A stretch of 64,000 nucleotides of DNA from Wolinella succinogenes DSM 1740 (GCF_000196135.1 NC_005090.1:1374001-1438000); one strand, 5' to 3'; counted from the stretch's first letter, positions 12,269 to 20,532 are shown. A program made the numbers and translations. Notes: a model not told the origin generated them from the letters alone.

Positions 12269-12899
12269 GTTATAGCCGCCTACTCAGCCATTCCTCGCTA
12301 TAATTCGCCAAAGAAGTTACCAATCTAATTGAGCGTTATAGCCGCCTACTCAGCCATTCCTCGCTATAATAAGGTTGATCTTGTTTTCATTGCAACAAGG
12401 GTTATAGCCGCCTACTCAGCCATTCCTCGCTATAATGAATACATCGACACGGCTAGCACCATAACAGTTATAGCCGCCTACTCAGCCATTCCTCGCTATA
12501 ATAGCTTGAGGATGGTACATATACCCTCACAAGTTATAGCCGCCTACTCAGCCATTCCTCGCTATAATAGCTACATAGCCTGCAACTGAGTCGAAATAGT
12601 TATAGCCGCCTACTCAGCCATTCCTCGCTATAATAAAAGAATGGTACAAGAAGTACGCTAACACGTTATAGCCGCCTACTCAGCCATTCCTCGCTATAAT
12701 CCAAGCAATCATGCCTGAGGGAGGAAGTATAGTTATAGCCGCCTACTCAGCCATTCCTCGCTATAATATTTCAGGGGCAAGGAAATAGAAGCTGATGGTT
12801 ATAGCCGCCTACTCAGCCATTCCTCGCTATAATCATCAGTATGCTCAGAGCAGACGACAAAGAGTTATAGCCGCCTACTCAGCCATTCCTCGCTATAAT
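12269..12899 (+). CRISPR. Type II-C CRISPR array: 10 repeats, 9 spacers
   Basis: Ten copies of a 36-bp repeat (begins GTTATAGCCGCCTACTCAGC, ends ATTCCTCGCTATAAT). I see no mismatch in any copy, including the last. Repeats start at 12269, 12335, 12401, 12467, 12533, 12599, 12665, 12732, 12798 and 12864. Spacers are 30 bp, except the seventh (12701-12731), which is 31 bp. Each repeat ends in TATAAT, a -10 box reading rightward, as in Neisseria and Campylobacter II-C arrays where every repeat has its own promoter. The repeat 5' part pairs with the tracrRNA locus at 17446-17473, so the array is read on the plus strand, towards the cas genes. There is no room for a classical leader: the methyltransferase stop is 17 bp upstream. 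Confidence 0.98.
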
Positions 12900-12909
12900 A
12901 GTTCTCCTC

Positions 12910-12935
12910 AAAAAGCCCTATAATAAGGGCTTTTT
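12910..12935 (+). terminator. Terminator between CRISPR array and cas2, possibly bidirectional
   Basis: The perfect arms AAAAAGCCCT and AGGGCTTTTT are separated by six bases. A T-run follows the stem on both strands, so it can end crRNA transcripts coming from the left and the cas operon transcript coming from the right. It lies 10 bases after the last repeat and 32 bases from the cas2 stop. Confidence 0.85.
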
Positions 12936-12967
12936 GACTCTTTCTCTCAACAAAAAACTGCTCAAAT

Positions 12968-13273
12968 TCAGAACAATACAAGCTGTTTTGCCCCGATTTT
13001 TTCTTGGGATTTTGGCCCTCCAAGGAGGATATGCATCCGTTCATATTGACTATTTGTCAACACAAGGCTACGCACATGGCCTTTTGGTGGGATGTTTCGG
13101 CGGATGCGATCCTCATAAGCCAGCGCCATATCTGCCCCACGGCATATCCTCACATAGACCGAAAACTGCATCATCTCAAAGCCCTCCTTGATTAGAAACT
13201 TTCGAAAGAGTGTGTAGGCTTTGCGCTCCTTTTTTGTCCCCGTCGGCAGGTCAAACATCACCATCAGCCTCAT
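12968..13273 (-). CDS. cas2: CRISPR-associated endonuclease Cas2
   Basis: 101 residues from the ATG at 13273 (MRLMVMFDLPTGTKKERKAY), preceded by AAGGTG; an in-frame start at 13300 would lengthen the overlap with cas1. The ferredoxin-like fold is recognisable, with the conserved Asp of the first strand (MVMFDLP). Cas2 is the structural dimer at the centre of the Cas1-Cas2 spacer integrase. It overlaps the end of cas1 and is last in the cas9-cas1-cas2 operon. Confidence 0.93.
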   Translation of the reverse strand: MRLMVMFDLPTGTKKERKAYTLFRKFLIKEGFEMMQFSVYVRICRGADMALAYEDRIRRNIPPKGHVRSLVLTNSQYERMHILLGGPKSQEKIGAKQLVLF

Positions 13274-14195
13274 AAACTTCACCTTGTACATCATCTTCAC
13301 CCATCCATGGCAAAATCAGCCGCCTGCTCTCCTTCTGTTCTCCTGCACTCACCAAAGACCGTGCAATAATCTGTGTCGCCGACAAAAGCGTCTCATATCG
13401 CTCAGTCATGATACAGCTCTCGCCTAGTATCTGTGCGATCCGCATACGCTCTTCTCGCGTCAGCGGGTCATCGCCCGTGCGCTCGAGAAAGAGCCCCCAT
13501 ACGAGCAAGTCGACAAAAGGACGAAACGGTTCTATCAGATCATCCGCAAGATTAAAACTGTTTAGCTCTCCAGCGTGATGCAATCCAAATGCCGGGATCA
13601 ACCCAGCTCCAGCAATAGCGCGCCCCAATGCTCCGCGCAACACGGCATAGCCGTAATTGAGGCCGCCATTTCGTGCATCCAGTCCACCATCCCATCGCTT
13701 GAAATTGACAAAAAGTGAGCGCCAATAGACCTGCGCCGCCTGTGCCTCTACCCCAGTAGTATCTCCAGAAGTGACTTTGCCGACGAGATTTTCCAGCCTA
13801 CGGGCAGCATCCTCCGCCCCAACCCGACGCAGCACCTCCGCCTGAGAGGAAACCTTGGCACGGACGATCTTTTGCCAGCAGCGCTTTTTGAACGGCTCAC
13901 TCCATACTGCCTGCACCCGCGCGGCACGCGTATGACGGCTGTGCGTCCCAAAAGGAGCGAACACACCATCAGGAAGATGGGAGCTGTCACAAGACATGAG
14001 CGCCGTCCCCTCCTGTGCCAGTGCCGAAAGGAGTGCTGCCGATAGTGTCACTTGAGGGTTTTCGACGATCACCACACCTATATCGGCAAGCGGCAACTGC
14101 GTCCTCTCCCCCTCTCTCGACTCGATAACCAACTGCCGATCACGCACGCGCAAGTGACAAGAAGTCGCGATCACCACCGTCCGCCATGCCGCCAT
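13251..14195 (-). CDS. cas1: CRISPR-associated endonuclease Cas1 (type II)
   Basis: 314 residues. It has the Cas1 beta-sandwich N-terminus and helical catalytic domain. Predicted metal ligands are E150 (TGVEAQAAQVYW), H206 (FGLHHAGELNSFNLADDLIE) and E222. It is the integrase that inserts new spacers, acting with Cas2. Only six bases separate its start from the cas9 stop, and it overlaps cas2. The G+C content is visibly higher than in the flanking AT-rich DNA, consistent with horizontal history. No csn2 or cas4 is present, which defines subtype II-C. Confidence 0.95.
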   Translation of the reverse strand: MAAWRTVVIATSCHLRVRDRQLVIESREGERTQLPLADIGVVIVENPQVTLSAALLSALAQEGTALMSCDSSHLPDGVFAPFGTHSRHTRAARVQAVWSEPFKKRCWQKIVRAKVSSQAEVLRRVGAEDAARRLENLVGKVTSGDTTGVEAQAAQVYWRSLFVNFKRWDGGLDARNGGLNYGYAVLRGALGRAIAGAGLIPAFGLHHAGELNSFNLADDLIEPFRPFVDLLVWGLFLERTGDDPLTREERMRIAQILGESCIMTERYETLLSATQIIARSLVSAGEQKESRRLILPWMGEDDVQGEVYEADGDV

Positions 14196-14201
14196 GACTT
14201 G

Positions 14202-17200
14202 CTACTTCTTGACCAATTTTTTAGCTGAACGCATCTGTGGAATTGTCCCCAAGCGCTTTTCCTGCTTGACTTCGTAATAATAACCCAAGGGATCAATCTG
14301 GTATTTTTTAACATCTAACGCAAATTTTACTCCTTGATCACACTCAAACTCTTTTCGAGGAGGTCTTAGGCCCTCCTGACTCCAATAGTCCAAAAACCCT
14401 TGAAGACATCGCCCCGCAATTCGATTCTCTTCAGGACACAGCTTACATTTGTCCTTGTGCTTTTTATCCATACTGACTGGAGTGCATGTAAAGCCCTCAC
14501 ATGGACTGTTATTGATTGATGACAAAACCATATTGGCACCATGCATATTTTTAAAATACCCCATGATGATTTTTGCAGGTTTTTTTGGCGTCCCTTGTGT
14601 TTGTATAGAAATTAAATCATCTTTAAAAATAGAAAACTTGAAAAAATTTTCATCCATGGCTTCAGGATTTGTACCAAGAGAAAGATTTGGCAATTCATTC
14701 AAAACCATTTCATGAAGATAGATCGGCACTAGATGAAATTTTCCTTTTTTATGATAGACATCGACTCGCGGAATTGTACTCGTTTCGTAGAAATTTTTTT
14801 GATTGGCACTTGCAACGCGATCTGCCTTGAATGATTCAAATTTCTCCTCATCAATAGGAGCCAATCTCCACTTTTTCTTGTTTTTGACTTGTTTGATCCT
14901 CGGATAGGGCTTGGCGGTCTGCTCATGAGCCTGCCCGGTCACTCTGGCACGCGGCGGGCGGCTGATCAGCAGTCGTTTGACTTCGACGCCCTCTTTGACC
15001 GTCTCCGTGTTCTCTATGCGCGTTGCCTCTTCTACCGCGTCGCGGAAGTTTGCCAGCGGAACGGCAAGCTTCGGTCGCTCCTTTTCGCGGTGCGTCTCCT
15101 TGAAGCGATAGTACTCTGAGAGTTTTTGGACCATTCCCTGCGTACTAAACGCGATGATGATTGCATCGACGGCGTGATGCGTATGGCTTTCGCGATCCTT
15201 GCTCTCTAGCCCCCATTGATAGCGCAAAACGCTTGTCAGCTTGCCACTGCGTACTTGCACAGGGGCTTTAGTGTGGGAATTTTTAAAAACCCAATACTGC
15301 TCACAGTAGGTTTTGATCGCGCGCGCCATATAGCGAGTATCGTTGAGATTACGATCCTTGAAGGCCATTTCACTATTTTCATCAAAGTTTTTTTTCAGCA
15401 AGCGATCAATTTTCCCCTTGCCCGTACGCACACGATTTGACGGGGCGCTGGTCCTTGTCTCAAAAGCATTCCATCGCGCCGCATCATGCCCAAACCACTC
15501 ATAGGGCGTCCGGTCTGTCTTCTGCTGATTGGCCCTGGCCAAACAGAGGACTTTGTTGGCAAAACTGTCATCCGCACTTCGACTGCGTGGCAAAATATGA
15601 TCAATCTCGCAATACCCCTCGTCAAACAGCCTCTCTAATTCGATCACATCACCCGTATAAGCACACCGACCATCCTGTTGAATATAGAGTCGTTTTTTGA
15701 GGATATTTTTGCGCGTGAGGGGCACTTGAAAACTAGTTTCGGCAATCCAGTCCGCAGCCTCTTTGCGCTCTTTTTCATTTTTGCGCTGACTCTCTTTGAT
15801 ATCTTCGATTTCGCCCTTGGTATTGATTTCGCGCGCCAGTTCGAAATGCACCCTATCAAAAGCTCCATATTTGCGCACAAGCGCATTGGCGACTTTGCGA
15901 AACTGCGCAAATGCGCGGATAACCGTAGGGTTGAGTATGTCAATATCCGTCTTATTGAGCGGCGGCAAAATTGCCGATTTTTCCTTATGAGGCACGCCAA
16001 GCATCAGCACTGCTTCATCATAGCGGGCACCACTTTCCATCGCGGGCAAGATATCTCGGATAGCCTTAAGCGAAAGCTTCAAAAAATCACTAAAGCCGAT
16101 TTTAACTAACCGTTCCACCATCTCGGCCTCAAGCGGCAATTTTGTAAGTTCGCGACGCTTTTGTCCTTCGTCTTTGTAATAGGTCAGTATCTTGGTCGCT
16201 TCGTCAGCATGCTTGCCTAATGCGACAAATCGACCATAAAACTCATTGCCTAGAGCCTCCCTTAGTTTAGCAGCTCCCCTGAGACTTATCCATGCCTTTT
16301 TTTCGGCTTCGACTTTGTCAAACTCCAACTCTGTGGGTTCATTAGGATCAAAAAGCGTCGCTTCTCTTTTTTTGGCTGTTTTGGGTTTGCCTTTGTAATG
16401 CAACCCTTTGAAAATTTCATTGTCGCTTAAATCCAAAAACTTCCGTAAATGCCTAAACTCGACCTTTTCTCTGCTAACCGCAAAATCAAGCAACTCTTCA
16501 AGCGTCTTGCGTTCGATGATTTTTTGCTCCCAGCCCTCGTTGTCGATGATAACCGTTGAAAAGAACTTGCTTATCGCGATAAACTTCTCTGCCGTCGGTG
16601 CAGACTTGGGCGCACGCCTCTCTTCCGGGAAATAGGTGCAATGCCCCACCATCTTTTCGATTCTCTGCATCGGACGCACAAAAAAAGCGATCTCCCGATA
16701 GGCAGCTTTAAGTGCATCGGTCGCTATAGTGCTTCTCATCTCCTGCTGTGCTACAAAAATCGCTTCAACTTCTTCAACAAGCAAGTCACGATGAATGGAG
16801 ATTTCGTAGTCTCCATGCTTATTGCGTTTTTTGCCGTTTGCTCCTCGCTCTCGCCAGAGCCATTCGCCGACCGTACGACACCCTGCCGCTTCAAAGTTTT
16901 GCCGCAAGACAACACCTGCTTTTTTGACTTTACCGCTCTCTTCATCGGCTTCATCGTCCCCGATAAATTTATACCCGCGATGCTTGGCGATATGAATCAA
17001 CACCCGCGCCAACTCATCCCCTTTCAAAAGACGGTAAAGCCCGTCATGGCGCAACTCCCACACATCGGCCCTGTTGGCTTTGCTATAAAACATTCCGCCC
17101 TCGCCATCCAAATCAACATCTTGAATCAGTCCTGCCCTCAAAAAAAGTTTTTTGATCATATTCATTCGCACGCGACGGCGATTGAGGACGCGACGAATGC

Positions 17201-17381
17201 CACGCGCCTCACGCCGTGCTTTGTTGGGGCTCTCTTTTTTTTTGGGGGTTTCTGCAGCGGTAAAAAGTCTCACTCCACAATCAATGATACGATTTGCCGC
17301 TTCATCGTCTTTGTCATACTCAACAATCGCCCATCCTAATGAGCTAATCCCCAAGTCTACCCCTAAAATCCGTTCAATCAT
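14202..17381 (-). CDS. cas9: CRISPR-associated endonuclease Cas9, type II-C
   Basis: 1059 residues, the compact II-C size. RuvC-I is LGVDLGISSLGWA with D9; the arginine-rich bridge helix follows (RREARGIRRVLNRRRVR, near 56-72). RuvC-II is VHFELAREIN with E514. HNH is CEIDHILPRSRS with H595 and N609. RuvC-III is THHAVDA with H736 and D739. All catalytic residues are present, so the enzyme should be an active RNA-guided nuclease. The C-terminal PAM-interacting region contains six cysteines (961, 966, 979, 982, 992, 1014), two of them as CKLC. The start is ATG with GGAG nine bases upstream. It is first in the operon, divergent from the tracrRNA locus. Confidence 0.98.
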   Translation of the reverse strand: MIERILGVDLGISSLGWAIVEYDKDDEAANRIIDCGVRLFTAAETPKKKESPNKARREARGIRRVLNRRRVRMNMIKKLFLRAGLIQDVDLDGEGGMFYSKANRADVWELRHDGLYRLLKGDELARVLIHIAKHRGYKFIGDDEADEESGKVKKAGVVLRQNFEAAGCRTVGEWLWRERGANGKKRNKHGDYEISIHRDLLVEEVEAIFVAQQEMRSTIATDALKAAYREIAFFVRPMQRIEKMVGHCTYFPEERRAPKSAPTAEKFIAISKFFSTVIIDNEGWEQKIIERKTLEELLDFAVSREKVEFRHLRKFLDLSDNEIFKGLHYKGKPKTAKKREATLFDPNEPTELEFDKVEAEKKAWISLRGAAKLREALGNEFYGRFVALGKHADEATKILTYYKDEGQKRRELTKLPLEAEMVERLVKIGFSDFLKLSLKAIRDILPAMESGARYDEAVLMLGVPHKEKSAILPPLNKTDIDILNPTVIRAFAQFRKVANALVRKYGAFDRVHFELAREINTKGEIEDIKESQRKNEKERKEAADWIAETSFQVPLTRKNILKKRLYIQQDGRCAYTGDVIELERLFDEGYCEIDHILPRSRSADDSFANKVLCLARANQQKTDRTPYEWFGHDAARWNAFETRTSAPSNRVRTGKGKIDRLLKKNFDENSEMAFKDRNLNDTRYMARAIKTYCEQYWVFKNSHTKAPVQVRSGKLTSVLRYQWGLESKDRESHTHHAVDAIIIAFSTQGMVQKLSEYYRFKETHREKERPKLAVPLANFRDAVEEATRIENTETVKEGVEVKRLLISRPPRARVTGQAHEQTAKPYPRIKQVKNKKKWRLAPIDEEKFESFKADRVASANQKNFYETSTIPRVDVYHKKGKFHLVPIYLHEMVLNELPNLSLGTNPEAMDENFFKFSIFKDDLISIQTQGTPKKPAKIIMGYFKNMHGANMVLSSINNSPCEGFTCTPVSMDKKHKDKCKLCPEENRIAGRCLQGFLDYWSQEGLRPPRKEFECDQGVKFALDVKKYQIDPLGYYYEVKQEKRLGTIPQMRSAKKLVKK

Positions 17382-17424
17382 AAGCTTCGCTCCAAATTTT
17401 AGTATTTTTTAAAAAAATCTAACA

Positions 17425-17430
17425 TATAAT
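17425..17430 (+). promoter_or_regulatory. -10 box of the tracrRNA promoter
   Basis: TATAAT in an AT-rich stretch with T- and A-runs just upstream, as in epsilonproteobacterial sigma-70 promoters that lack a -35. It would start transcription near 17437, just before the anti-repeat. Confidence 0.7.
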
Positions 17431-17436
17431 CGTCGT

Positions 17437-17545
17437 CGCTGCGCGAAATGGCTGAGTAGGCAGCGGCTATAATAAGGGGTGTGGAGGCATCCTGCGAAGT
17501 TCTACTCTACGGAGTATCTTCTAAATGGTATTTCTTACCTAACCT
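17437..17545 (+). ncRNA. tracrRNA of the type II-C system
   Basis: The anti-repeat is at about 17446-17473. AATGGCTGAGTAGGC (15 nt) and GGCTATAA (8 nt) are exact complements of the CRISPR repeat 5' part, separated by a 3-nt bulge (AGC). The tail continues AATAAGGGGTGTGGAGGCATC and contains a hairpin TACTC-TACG-GAGTA (about 17502-17515). The RNA would pair with pre-crRNA for RNase III cutting and load Cas9. The 5' end is inferred from the -10 box. No strong T-run terminator is visible, so the 3' end is uncertain. Confidence 0.85.
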
Positions 17546-17687
17546 CCATTTCTCCCATCTCCCCTCCCTAGGATCATCCCTCGCTCAAGTTATTCATTTT
17601 ATTAGGCAGCAGGGAAACTATTCGTTTAGCTATACGATTATATTATATACATGATACTTAGCTATACTTTAAATTTCTTAGCCATTT

Positions 17688-18446
17688 TTGTATTACAATG
17701 TGTGTTTCTTTACGCCCAGATGGAGTTTGAAACCAAGAAAAAGCAAGGCAGCGATTGATTTTCACCTGCGTCAAGGGCGCAATCTAGGCGTAGTCTCCAG
17801 GGCGATTGAGCAAGAGGACGACTACCTGCAAGTCGTAGCCAAGATCGATGAGCGCACGACCAACATTTGCCGCTCCATGCACCTCCGTGTCATCCCCCTC
17901 TCTCATCTCAAAAAACAGTATAATTCAATCATCCAAGCCAAAAGCGTCGATGAAGCCAAAACAACCACCAACCTCTCTCTTGAGCGTGCAGGGGCGTGGA
18001 GCCACAAGCTCCCCGCCAATCTCGGAATCCCTCCCTATCATTTCGGATGCAGGACGATATTGCGCCAAATGAGCGACATTCAAGTCAAACAGATGAAACT
18101 CGATGAGTTTGGGAGAGAATACGAGGTGGGAGATGAGATTGATAAAAAAATTCTCAACAAACATCTCAAAAAGACGAGATACAGAAGTGTCGATGAGCTT
18201 TTGCGCGAAACGATGGGAAACATCAGCCGCGAGGGGGTTCACCATGAACATGGTGATAGGCGCACTATCTTGGGCAGCAACGGTGTGCTCGTCGTGCTCA
18301 GTCGTGATGGCAAAATCATCACCGCCTTTCCGCCTGACACAGATAGCACGAAATACTACGACAAGTGGACGGCTCACACCTACTTCGACAAAGTCGAACA
18401 CCGCTTAAGTCTCTTAACAAGGATTCAAAAATGGCTAGGACTCTAA
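17688..18446 (+). pseudogene. Truncated MuF-type phage head protein with C-terminal toxin-like domain
   Basis: The first ~130 codons carry the end of a Phage_Mu_F/SPP1 gp7 domain: AKIDERTTNICRSMHLRVI, then LPANLGIPPYHFGCRTI, the T..C and H..CR pairs of minor head proteins. The C-terminal ~80 residues (GVHHEHGDRRTILGSNG, LSRDGKIITAFPPDTD) resemble the phage-encoded BECR-fold nucleases (PBECR) that are fused to MuF domains as polymorphic toxins. The N-terminal part of the head protein is missing and there is no convincing start codon; a second frame near 17715-17747 hints at a frameshift. The toxin assignment is by motif resemblance only. Confidence 0.65.
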
Positions 18447-18751
18447 TCATTGAAAACGACTGCTACAACTGGGACATCAGCGAAAGTGGCGAGCCTCCAG
18501 AATACGAAGGGGGCGATGAGCCACTGGGCAACTATGGGATTTGGCGCACCAATAAAGAGAGAATTCTCTATCTTTTTAGTTGCGACGTGTCCAACGCCCA
18601 AATTGAGGAATCCAAAATGGATTCACGCTTTCTTGAGGTGTGCGAATTCACCCACCCACAAAGCGGAGTTCGATTCACTGGCACATGGATAGATGCACTA
18701 AAATTCATTCAAAAGACGCTCACAGAAGCTCAGAAGAGGGGGCACTATTGA
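18431..18751 (+). CDS. Probable immunity protein for the MuF-linked toxin
   Basis: 106 residues starting at ATG 18431, which overlaps the last 16 bases of the toxin-like frame. It is small and acidic (MARTLIIENDCYNWDISESG, then EPPEYEGGDEP) with no signal peptide or membrane segment. I do not recognise a family. Its position directly after a MuF-toxin gene and ahead of a tail-type phage gene is where cognate immunity genes are found in such modules, so the role is inferred from context. Unlike its neighbours it appears complete. Confidence 0.6.
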   Translation: MARTLIIENDCYNWDISESGEPPEYEGGDEPLGNYGIWRTNKERILYLFSCDVSNAQIEESKMDSRFLEVCEFTHPQSGVRFTGTWIDALKFIQKTLTEAQKRGHY

Positions 18752-18843
18752 AATCACTTTTGGAGAACATCGCCCGCACGGTGGTCAAAAGTGCTCAAGC
18801 CCTCGCTCCGATCAAAACGGGCGAGTTTCTCACCTCCCCATAG
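18748..18843 (+). pseudogene. N-terminal stub of a phage HK97 gp10-like/morphogenesis protein
   Basis: A 31-codon frame starting with TTG that overlaps the preceding stop (TTGA). It reads LLENIARTVVKSAQALAPIK then TGEF, the N-terminal signature of HK97 gp10-type tail proteins (xxAKxLAPVxTGxL). It then runs into a stop. The rest of the gene is absent, so the prophage was cut here. This supports reading 17688-18843 as a phage remnant. Confidence 0.55.
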
Positions 18844-18996
18844 ATCGTTCACATCTTTCGTCTTCGGGAATGTCCTTTTCTTGTTTTTCCAATTAAAGCA
18901 GGCCGACATGGTGGGAAGAAGACTCAATCGCACAGGCGAAAGCCTATCACAAGGGTTGAATTGTCTGATCACAGTACGATTCGGAAGTTTTATAAG

Positions 18997-19073
18997 TGGT
19001 GCGCTCGGAGGAATTCGAATCCCCGACCTACAGGACCGCAACCTGTTGCTCTATCCAGCTGAGCTACGAGCGC
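18997..19073 (-). tRNA. tRNA-Arg (anticodon GCG)
   Basis: 77 nt including encoded CCA. Acceptor GCGCTCG/CGAGCGC; anticodon arm ACAGG-TTGCGGT-CCTGT gives anticodon GCG, reading CGC codons; T-arm GGGGATTCGAATTCCTC. It lies between the prophage remnant and hisS. tRNA genes are common phage integration sites, but I saw no duplicated 3' end that would mark an attachment repeat. Confidence 0.93.
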
Positions 19074-19119
19074 ATGGAAGATATAAAAGAGGCGAAATTG
19101 TAGCGAAGAATCCTTTGAT

Positions 19120-20448
19120 TTAGCCTAAAAGGATCTCCGCCGCCGCCTCGATTGAGATGCAGGGCTTTTGATCGCCCCATTGCATATCTTTGAGTGTGAC
19201 CACCCCTTGCTTGAGCTCATCCTCACCGATCACCGCGACATAGGGGTGTCCCTTGCTATTGGCATAGGCCAGCGACCTCTTTGGCTTCACCGCCTCAGGG
19301 TAGACCTCGCTCTTGATTCCAAGAGTGCGTAGCCTCTCCGCCACCTTGTAACTATAGGCGAGCTGCGATTCCTCCATGCACGCCACCAAAACCTGCGCCG
19401 AAGTCCCCCGCCCCTCAAGCAACCCCAGCTCCTCAAGCGCAGCGAGCAGTCTATCCACGCCAATAGAGGCTCCCACGCCACTCATGCGCTCTTTGGAGAA
19501 GCTCTGCGTGAGATTATCGTATCTTCCCCCTGAGCAGACGCTACCAATACTAGGGAGTGCATCTAGCGTCGTCTCATAGACGATTCCTGTGTAGTATCCA
19601 AGCCCTCTAGCGATAGAAAAGTTGATCTTGTAGCATGCCCTGTCCATCTCTAGCGTATCCAAGATCGCATAGAGCGCTCTCATTTCGCCCATTCCCTCTC
19701 GGAGCGAATCGCTGAGCCCCTCATAAGAAGCCACCTTGGCAAAAAACTCCTCGCTACTCCTCTCTTGCTTCAAAGAGGTGAATCCCAAGATTCCTCTAGC
19801 GCTCTCTTGACTCAACCCAAGCTCCTCAACAAGCTCCTTGATCACGCTCTCTTCGCCAATCTTATCGAGCTTATCGATAATACGCAAAACATCACTCGTT
19901 TGCTCTTTGACCCCAAAATAGTCGCAGATTCCATTGAGGATTTTGCGATTATTCATCGAGATAGTGAAACGCTCAATACCAAGAGCCTTGAGAGAGGCAT
20001 AGATCACCTGGATAATCTCTGCATCGCTTCCAATGGATTCGCTCCCGATAAAGTCAAAGTCACATTGAGTGAATTCACGATAGCGACCCCTCTGCGCTCG
20101 TTCTCCACGGAAAACATTCCCAATAGCATAGCGCTTAAAGGGAAGTCCTAGCGCATTGCGATGCTGAGAGATGAAACGAGCCAAAGGCACGGTCTGATCA
20201 AATCTAAGTGCTACATCCCTTCCGCCATGATCGAAAAATCGATAGAGCTCTTTTTGAATTTCATCACTCCCCTGCTTCACAAGTATCTCTGCATACTCTA
20301 GATGGGGCGTCTCGATGGGCACGAACCCAAACCCTTCAAAAACTTCGCTCACTGTGCGCAAAAGCCGACTTTTCGCCATTGCCTCTTGGGGAAGTCGATC
20401 TTTAAAGCCACTCAGCGTTCTTGGGGTGATCAATGCCTGCTCTTTCAT
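19120..20448 (-). CDS. hisS: Histidyl-tRNA synthetase
   Basis: 442 residues, the usual class II HisRS size. Motif 2 is [21 protein letters not shown], cut across the window at FDFIG, and the HisA box is near [11 protein letters not shown]. The C-terminal region [15 protein letters not shown] and the anticodon-binding domain are also present. It charges tRNA-His in the cytoplasm. It is divergent from waaF across an 84-bp gap. Confidence 0.97.
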   Translation of the reverse strand: MKEQALITPRTLSGFKDRLPQEAMAKSRLLRTVSEVFEGFGFVPIETPHLEYAEILVKQGSDEIQKELYRFFDHGGRDVALRFDQTVPLARFISQHRNALGLPFKRYAIGNVFRGERAQRGRYREFTQCDFDFIGSESIGSDAEIIQVIYASLKALGIERFTISMNNRKILNGICDYFGVKEQTSDVLRIIDKLDKIGEESVIKELVEELGLSQESARGILGFTSLKQERSSEEFFAKVASYEGLSDSLREGMGEMRALYAILDTLEMDRACYKINFSIARGLGYYTGIVYETTLDALPSIGSVCSGGRYDNLTQSFSKERMSGVGASIGVDRLLAALEELGLLEGRGTSAQVLVACMEESQLAYSYKVAERLRTLGIKSEVYPEAVKPKRSLAYANSKGHPYVAVIGEDELKQGVVTLKDMQWGDQKPCISIEAAAEILLG

Positions 20449-20502
20449 GTCTCTCCAATGGGTTTGAAATCCCCTATTTTAGCGCCCTAAAGGTAAAAAT
20501 TG

Positions 20503-20508
20503 TATAAT
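20503..20508 (+). promoter_or_regulatory. -10 box upstream of waaF
   Basis: TATAAT 25 bases before the waaF ATG, preceded by an AT-rich stretch (GGTAAAAATTG). It fits the epsilonproteobacterial sigma-70 pattern. Confidence 0.6.
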
Positions 20509-20532
20509 TTGGCAAACACACGAAGGTCATCC

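Noticed and set aside
12329-12589. Open frame through the CRISPR array with repeated peptide (VIAAYSAIPRYN)
   Set aside because: Repeat plus spacer is 66 bases, a multiple of three, so the frame stays open by arithmetic. It has no Shine-Dalgarno and is broken once a stop falls in a spacer.
12269-12899. Spacers targeting sequence within this window
   Set aside because: By eye I found no spacer match to the prophage remnant or elsewhere here. This was not an exhaustive search.
16641-17339. 232-codon frame antisense to cas9
   Set aside because: It lies wholly opposite a gene with complete catalytic motifs, has no ribosome site and no recognisable domain.
18997-19073. tRNA-Arg as phage attachment site
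   Set aside because: The prophage remnant is next to it, but I found no second copy of the tRNA 3' end and no integrase, so no att site is claimed.
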